DNA of 8,259 nucleotides from Ruminococcaceae bacterium UBA5891 (lineage in GTDB: Bacteria > Bacillota > Clostridia > Oscillospirales > Acutalibacteraceae). A program made the position numbers and the translations under genes. The stretch covers positions 1-8,259 of the forward strand of contig DJET01000025.1 of NCBI GenBank assembly GCA_002431945.1. Direction: 5' to 3'. Below are positions 6,567 to 8,259 of the stretch, piece after piece (positions within the stretch are counted from its first letter, which is position 1; each line of letters starts with the position of its first letter). Below the pieces are notes generated by a model. The model saw only the letters and a list, made by a program, of their open reading frames with translations. It was not told where the DNA came from and made no database searches.

Positions 6567-7025
6567 GTGAACCTTACGGATTCTGTTGATTTAAAGATTA
6601 TAACGCTATTGCAAAAAAATGCGCGTATGCCGCTTAAGGCTTTGGCAGAGCAGGTTTTTCTTTCCTCCCCTGCAACCGCGGCAAGAATTGAAAAGCTTGA
6701 AAAGGAAGGCATAATCGGCTCGTACACGGCAAATATAGACCTTAAAAAAGCAGGCTTTCCGATAATAGGGTTTATAAGGCTTGACCTTGACCCGAAATTA
6801 AAGCCTACATTTTATCCGTTTATACAGTCGTGCCCGAACGTTCTTGAATGCAACTGCGTTACAGGGCAGTTTTCTCAGCTTATAAAGGTTGCCTTTGCAA
6901 CCACTGAGGATTTAGACGCATTTGTCGGCGATCTTAATAATTACGGGCATACCGAAACGCAGATTGCGTTTTCCACACCGCAGCCACCGCGCGGTATTGC
7001 AGTTGAAAAGCTTAACATTCTTTAA
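6567..7025 (+). CDS. Lrp/AsnC-family transcriptional regulator
   Basis: A 152-residue protein of normal family length, starting at GTG 6567 with AAAAGG just upstream; no other in-frame conventional start is better placed. Residues 4-50 form the winged helix-turn-helix (DLKIITLLQKNARMPLKALA, then VFLSSPATAARIEKLEKEGII, with SSPATAARI as recognition helix). Residues 61-140 are the RAM ligand-binding domain (GFPIIGFIRLDLDP; VTGQFSQLIKVAFATTEDLD; final strand ETQIAFST). By family knowledge it forms dimers or octamers that sense an amino acid or small metabolite. The ligand cannot be read here. It is divergent from the SLOG gene and may control itself and that gene. Confidence 0.92.
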   Translation: MNLTDSVDLKIITLLQKNARMPLKALAEQVFLSSPATAARIEKLEKEGIIGSYTANIDLKKAGFPIIGFIRLDLDPKLKPTFYPFIQSCPNVLECNCVTGQFSQLIKVAFATTEDLDAFVGDLNNYGHTETQIAFSTPQPPRGIAVEKLNIL

Positions 7026-7031
7026 TAATTA
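7003..7031 (+). promoter_or_regulatory. Candidate promoter of the zinc-ribbon membrane protein gene
   Basis: TTGAAA (7003-7008, inside the 3' end of the Lrp-family gene), 17 nt, TAATTA (7026-7031). The predicted start near 7038 falls inside the LexA-like box. Confidence 0.42.
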
Positions 7032-7034
7032 TAC

Positions 7035-7048
7035 AGAACAAACGTTCT
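7035..7048. promoter_or_regulatory. Candidate LexA (SOS) box
   Basis: AGAACAAACGTTCT contains GAAC-N4-GTTC at 7036-7047. The central bases A-A-A-C also satisfy the Bacillus-type GAACRNRYGTTY consensus. It lies just after a candidate -10 and 35 nt before the ATG of the next gene, where a repressor would block transcription. The same bases could be read as a 5-bp hairpin followed by TTT, but that is too short for a convincing terminator. Confidence 0.5.
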
Positions 7049-7082
7049 TTTGTCAATTAAATTTTTTAAGGGGATATCGGTT

Positions 7083-8063
7083 ATGAATTCAAATATGAAG
7101 TTGCTTATGCCATTTGCGGCGCAAACAGGGCTTTCGGCAGACGCAAGAGGCGGCATTTTATTCGGCGTTTACGGCGGTTACAATATTACCGTTTCACCTA
7201 TATCGGGCGGCAAGACTATGCAGATATCGGTAGGCGTTAAGGTTAACGGTCAGCCGATCGACAATAATCAGCTTCAGCTTTTTGCAAAGCAGAATAAATC
7301 CGTTTTCGGAATTTGCAGGGCAAACGGTTATAGGGTTGATTTTAACGTTAAGCAGTTTTTAACGGCTAAAAGCACTATAAATAAGGGCTTGCGCCCCGGC
7401 ATTGAGATTGTCGCGGCATTTTTAAGAAGTCTCGGTGCGGAAAACTGCTGTCAGGCGTGCGGCAAAAGCGAGGATTTAGGCACATATTATACATATAACT
7501 GCGCTTCTGTTTTGTGTGACGGCTGCTACTCCGAAACCTCTGCCGATACTGTAAACCGTATCCGCGAAAACGAGGCTAAAGCCGAAAATCCCGTAGGCGG
7601 ATTTGTAGGCGCGCTTTTAGGCTCGCTTTTGGGCGCGGCGGCTATAATACTTATAAGTCAGCTTGGATATGTCGCGGCAATTTCGGGCGTTATTATGGGC
7701 GTTTGCACGCTTAAGGGCTACGAAATGCTCGGCGGTAAAATTTCTAAAACCGGCGTAATTATTTCCTGCGCCGTTATGGTGGTTATGGTATTTTTAAGCT
7801 ATCAGCTCGATTCGGCAATTTTACTTTCAAAGGAATACACCGATTACAGCGTATTTGAATGCTTTAAAATTTATAATAACGCCGTGTTTACGGGCGGTAT
7901 TATATGGGAAAATTACCTGCCGAATCTTATACTGCTGTATGCCTTTACGGCGCTCGGTGCGGTTCCTACGGTTAAAAACCGCATAAGTAAGCAATACGCC
8001 CTTAATACGCTTTACCGTATGGACGGTCAATCGGCGCCCGTTACCGAAACAACGGAAATTTAA
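7083..8063 (+). CDS. Membrane protein with paired-cysteine zinc-ribbon-like segment and glycine zipper, function unknown
   Basis: A 326-residue protein from ATG 7083, with AAGGGG (7068-7073) 9 nt upstream. A TTG at 7050 in the same frame has no site and would overlap the LexA-like box. Residues 1-115 form a soluble, unrecognised domain. Residues 123-148 hold two CxxC pairs (C123/C126 and C145/C148, with C122 and C140 nearby), fitting a zinc ribbon. Residues 172-192 are a first membrane helix with a four-step glycine zipper (G172, G176, G180, G184). Further helices lie near 194-209, 224-242 and 280-297, with a short polar tail. Similar small Clostridial proteins of this layout are usually left as hypothetical. 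The gene follows the Lrp-family gene by 57 bp and may be read partly from it, but it appears to have its own promoter with a LexA-like box. No catalytic motif is visible. Confidence 0.82.
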   Translation: MNSNMKLLMPFAAQTGLSADARGGILFGVYGGYNITVSPISGGKTMQISVGVKVNGQPIDNNQLQLFAKQNKSVFGICRANGYRVDFNVKQFLTAKSTINKGLRPGIEIVAAFLRSLGAENCCQACGKSEDLGTYYTYNCASVLCDGCYSETSADTVNRIRENEAKAENPVGGFVGALLGSLLGAAAIILISQLGYVAAISGVIMGVCTLKGYEMLGGKISKTGVIISCAVMVVMVFLSYQLDSAILLSKEYTDYSVFECFKIYNNAVFTGGIIWENYLPNLILLYAFTALGAVPTVKNRISKQYALNTLYRMDGQSAPVTETTEI

Positions 8064-8078
8064 GATTTTAATAAAATA

Positions 8079-8168
8079 TGTCATTGCGAGCGCCGTAAGG
8101 CGCGCGGCAATCCGTTCTTTCCCTTTATGGTAATATGGATTCTTTCGCGCCAAGCGCTCAGAATGACA
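8079..8168. repeat. 90-bp imperfect palindromic repeat element (MITE/REP-like)
   Basis: The ends TGTCATTGCGAGCGC (8079-8093) and GCGCTCAGAATGACA (8154-8168) are inverted repeats matching at 13 of 15 positions. Inside, GGCGCG....AATCC (left) pairs with GGATT....CGCGCC (right), so most of the element can fold into one long hairpin. Non-coding palindromic repeats with TGTCATTGCGAG-type ends occur in many bacterial genomes in multiple copies. It follows the last gene by 15 bp and could also act as its 3' hairpin. Confidence 0.72.
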
Positions 8169-8186
8169 AAAAAGCGGCGTTGCCGC
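8168..8186 (-). terminator. Leftward hairpin-plus-T-run, candidate terminator
   Basis: GCGGC (8174-8178) and GCCGC (8182-8186) form a 5-bp GC stem with a 3-nt loop. A6 at 8168-8173 becomes T6 on the minus strand, directly after the stem. It would end a leftward transcript from a gene beyond the right edge. The short stem lowers confidence. Confidence 0.45.
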
Positions 8187-8221
8187 AGAAAATAGATTTT
8201 TTAGCTTATCTACAAACCGAA

Positions 8222-8240
8222 ACAGGGGTATATCCCCTGT
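8222..8240. repeat. Perfect 7-bp hairpin near the right edge
   Basis: ACAGGGG (8222-8228) and CCCCTGT (8234-8240) pair perfectly over a TATAT loop. No T-run follows on either strand, so it is not a standard terminator. It may be part of a repeat or of the 3' region of a gene beyond the window. The rest of 8187-8259 shows nothing recognisable. Confidence 0.45.
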
Positions 8241-8259
8241 CAGTCTGTCGAAAAACCCA

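Noticed and set aside
7035..7052. Terminator for the Lrp-family gene
   Set aside because: The hairpin has only five pairs with two G-C, followed by three or four T. The LexA-box reading explains the symmetry better.
7827..8153. Minus-strand frame of 108 codons across the end of the last gene and the repeat element
   Set aside because: It starts inside the palindromic repeat and runs antisense to the membrane protein gene. Its basic, low-complexity composition is typical of a shadow frame.

Overview
The window looks like chromosomal DNA of an anaerobic, low-to-mid GC Firmicute of class Clostridia (gut Oscillospiraceae/Eubacteriales type). This is inferred from protein style (an RHS protein with a DNRLRE domain, YetF/DUF421, a YpsA-like SLOG protein), AGG/GGTGA-type ribosome binding sites, TTG/GTG starts, and a LexA-like box of the Gram-positive GAAC-N4-GTTC type. 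No rRNA, tRNA, CRISPR array, transposase or integrase is visible.

Left half (1-4405, minus strand): one uninterrupted reading frame of 1468 visible codons. It encodes the N-terminal part of a very large secreted RHS/YD-repeat protein and runs off the left edge, so its C-terminus is not in the window. The order is: signal peptide, N-terminal RHS-associated domain, DNRLRE-like domain, RHS beta-rich shell, two carbohydrate-binding-like jelly rolls, a YD segment, a ricin-type beta-trefoil, and more YD repeats. No stop or frameshift was found when the frame was read end to end.

Divergent control region (4406-4569): a good minus-strand promoter for the RHS gene and a weaker plus-strand promoter for a YetF-like membrane protein have coinciding -35 hexamers inside an imperfect inverted repeat.

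Right half: a YetF/DUF421 protein starting at TTG (4570-5274) is followed by a rho-independent terminator. Next comes a small polytopic PAP2-related protein (5398-5961), convergent with a SLOG/YpsA-like protein (5958-6494, minus) whose stop codon overlaps it. An Lrp/AsnC-family regulator (6567-7025) is divergent from the SLOG gene. It is followed by a membrane protein with a paired-cysteine, zinc-ribbon-like segment and a glycine zipper (7083-8064). A near-perfect LexA (SOS) box lies just upstream of that gene.

The right end (8065-8259) has no gene. It holds a 90-bp imperfect palindromic repeat of the TGTCATTGCGAG...GAATGACA kind, a hairpin with a T-run reading leftwards, and a second perfect hairpin.

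The plus-strand genes do not form one obvious pathway. The most notable points are the lectin-decorated RHS protein and the possible SOS control of an undescribed zinc-ribbon membrane protein. I did not find convincing evidence of a complete new multi-gene system.
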